Source: Candidatus Brockarchaeota archaeon (GTDB lineage Archaea; Thermoproteota; EX4484-205; JAAOZO01). Taken from it: DNA of 62,869 bases. The notes beneath the pieces were generated by a model, which worked only from the letters and a program-made list of their open reading frames with translations, searched no databases and was not told the DNA's origin. Each line of letters starts with the position of its first letter. Positions within the stretch are counted from its first letter, which is position 1. The translations under genes were made by a program, and so were the position numbers. The DNA lies in contig JAFNIV010000007.1 of NCBI GenBank assembly GCA_017601145.1, positions 1 to 62,869 on the forward strand, in the 5' to 3' direction. Of this stretch, positions 61,628 to 62,869 are shown one piece after another.

Positions 61628-62659
61628 ATGAGGATAGGCGTTCTTACTGGAGGAGGAGATGCTCCTGGCTTAAATGCTGTAATTAGAGCAGTTGTAAAGA
61701 GAGCGGAAGAGTATGGCTTTGAAGTTGTAGGAATAAAGAGAGGCTGGGCTGGACTCCTTGAAAAAGTTGAAATAGTACCATTAAAGTACTCTGAAGTTGA
61801 AAATATAATAAAAGATGCTGGAACTATAATCCTTACTTCGAGAACTAACCCTCTAAAAGACCCAGAAGGAATAAAAAAAGTTAGAGAAAACATAAAAAAA
61901 CTAAAGCTAGATGCTCTGATTGCAATAGGAGGCGACGATACTTTAAGTGTTGCTAAGAAGTTAGCAGAAGAAGGAGAGAAAGTAATTGGTGTTCCAAAAA
62001 CAATAGATAACGATGTTCCAGGTACTGATTTTACCTTTGGTTTCCTGACTGCTGTTGAAGCAGCAATGGATGCTCTTGATAACCTTAAAGTTACTGGAGC
62101 TTCCCACGAAAGAATAATGGTAGCAGAAGTTATGGGGCGCCATGCAGGTTGGATAGCAGCTTATTCCGGTGTTGCTTCTGGTGCTGACCTTATACTATTG
62201 CCAGAGCGACCATTTAAGATTTCAGATGTTGTAGAATTTGTAAAAAAGAAAAAAGCAGAAGGTAAAAACTCGCTGTTGATAGTCGTTGCAGAGGGTGCTT
62301 TAATCGCTGACTACTCCGGCCCCATAACAAAAGATGTGAAAAAGGACCAATTTGGGCATGTCCTACTTGGAGGAATAGGTGACTTTTTAGCTAAAGAAAT
62401 AGAAAAAACAACTGGCCTTGAAACAAGATCTGTAATACTTGGACATGTCATTAGAGGAAAGAGTCCGATTGCTTTTGATAGGGTCTTGTCAACACGATTT
62501 GGAATTAAGGCAGTAGACTTAGTGAAAGAGGGAAAATTTGGAAGGATGGTTTCATTAAGCGGGACTAAAATTATAGATATAGACTTAATCGAAGGTATGA
62601 AAGGAACAAGGCTTGTAGATGAAGAACTACTTAAAGTAATTGATGCTTTCTGTAGCTAA
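61628..62659 (+). CDS. Phosphofructokinase, PPi-dependent type by key residues
   Basis: 343 residues. PfkA-family blocks are GVLTGGGDAPGLNAVIRAVV (about 4-23), AIGGDDTLSVAKKLAEEG, VPKTIDNDVPGTDFTFGF, EVMGRHAGWIAAYSG and VILGHVIRGKSPIAFDR. ATP enzymes have GGDGS and PGTIDND; here the positions are GGDDT and PKTIDND, the Asp and Lys that select pyrophosphate. So it probably makes fructose 1,6-bisphosphate reversibly with PPi, as in Thermoproteus. ATG with GAGGGATCAAAATG start context. Isolated gene. Confidence 0.85.
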   Translation: MRIGVLTGGGDAPGLNAVIRAVVKRAEEYGFEVVGIKRGWAGLLEKVEIVPLKYSEVENIIKDAGTIILTSRTNPLKDPEGIKKVRENIKKLKLDALIAIGGDDTLSVAKKLAEEGEKVIGVPKTIDNDVPGTDFTFGFLTAVEAAMDALDNLKVTGASHERIMVAEVMGRHAGWIAAYSGVASGADLILLPERPFKISDVVEFVKKKKAEGKNSLLIVVAEGALIADYSGPITKDVKKDQFGHVLLGGIGDFLAKEIEKTTGLETRSVILGHVIRGKSPIAFDRVLSTRFGIKAVDLVKEGKFGRMVSLSGTKIIDIDLIEGMKGTRLVDEELLKVIDAFCS

Positions 62660-62674
62660 CTTATTTTATTTTAT

Positions 62675-62869
62675 TTTAACTTTGACGGCGTGAAGTCCCC
62701 CTGCGAAAGCTGGGGGATGAAAGCCGAAAAGCTTATATTTTTCTCGTTATATCTATCATCGTCTGCTTGGTGGCAGACCTAGTAGGCATGGGACAGGCCG
62801 AAAGAGACGCCTGCTGAGGGCAAGACCTCCGTAACCCACCTTCCACACGGGTTCCTCGAAACGGCCTCA
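62675..62869 (+). mobile_element. GC-rich IS200/IS605-like element, copy 2 (cut by window end)
   Basis: This plus-strand copy matches the minus-strand sequence of 48264-48546. It opens TTTAACTTTGACGGCGTGAA, then CCCCCTGCGAAAGCTGGGGG, a perfect palindrome-like stem better kept than in copy 1, then the TATA-like GCTTATATTTTTC (about 62735-62747) and a GC-rich core with few changes (one is CTTGGTGGCAGAC against CTTGGCTGGCAGAC). The right end (TAGTTCAC) would lie about 85 bases past the window. It sits 16 bases after the phosphofructokinase stop. Confidence 0.6.

Noticed and set aside
1-62869. CRISPR arrays or cas genes
   Set aside because: No regularly spaced direct repeats and no Cas-like protein were seen.

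Overview
The window reads as a chromosome segment from an AT-rich thermophilic archaeon of the TACK group. The grounds are a crenactin-type actin, a tRNA-Gln interrupted by two short introns, many genes whose TATA-like box lies about 25 bases before the start codon (leaderless transcripts), frequent TTG/GTG starts, and archaeal forms of prolyl-tRNA synthetase, asparagine synthetase, Clp1 kinase and preflagellin peptidase. An Aigarchaeota/Caldarchaeales- or Thermoproteia-like lineage fits best, but sequence reading alone cannot settle this.

Layout. 1-180: edge of an IS607-like element (tnpB start and a tnpA stub). 461-8942: one operon of an OPT-like polytopic transporter, a 1502-aa exported M28-like/FtsX fusion and a second, different OPT-like transporter. 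8990-11248: three coupled genes around cofE (F420 polyglutamylation). 11441-13805: a cytidylate-kinase-like enzyme, a SpoIIM-like membrane protein, an orphan and a Lys-rich tail protein. 14158-19171: sufCBD-sufS-sufU for Fe-S assembly. 19186-23744: hypF-C-D-E for the NiFe hydrogenase cofactor, with no hydrogenase in the window. 23861-33869: a QueT-like transporter, then a second, rearranged set of the same three large membrane proteins. 33995-40669: dipeptide epimerase, M20 peptidase, GH1 beta-glycosidase and an ABC-2 exporter. 40798-47500: asparagine synthetase, K+-independent membrane pyrophosphatase and a crenactin gene cluster. 47813-55540: a tRNA-binding OB-fold protein, a repeat element, a two-AAA+/Lon fusion protease, thioredoxin reductase and ProS. 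55946-62659: decayed MFS gene, tRNA-Gln, prepilin-type peptidase, zinc-ribbon/nuclease-like protein, AIR-synthase-like protein, Clp1 kinase and a phosphofructokinase with PPi-type residues. 62675-62869: second copy of the repeat element, cut by the window end.

The most interesting content is the duplicated set [type I OPT-like + M28-like/FtsX fusion + type II OPT-like]. The large fusion has an exported M28-fold domain whose catalytic and several metal-binding positions are replaced in both copies, followed by FtsX-type permease segments with no ATPase beside them. With the dipeptide epimerase and M20 peptidase nearby, a peptide or amino-acid-conjugate capture and uptake machine is a reasonable hypothesis. 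Other notable items are the double-AAA+/Lon fusion, the crenactin cluster, the two-intron tRNA-Gln, a 145-bp near-identical inverted repeat that carries the last codons of the AAA/Lon gene, a GC-rich IS200/IS605-like element with its own TATA box, and paired signs of a pyrophosphate-based energy economy.
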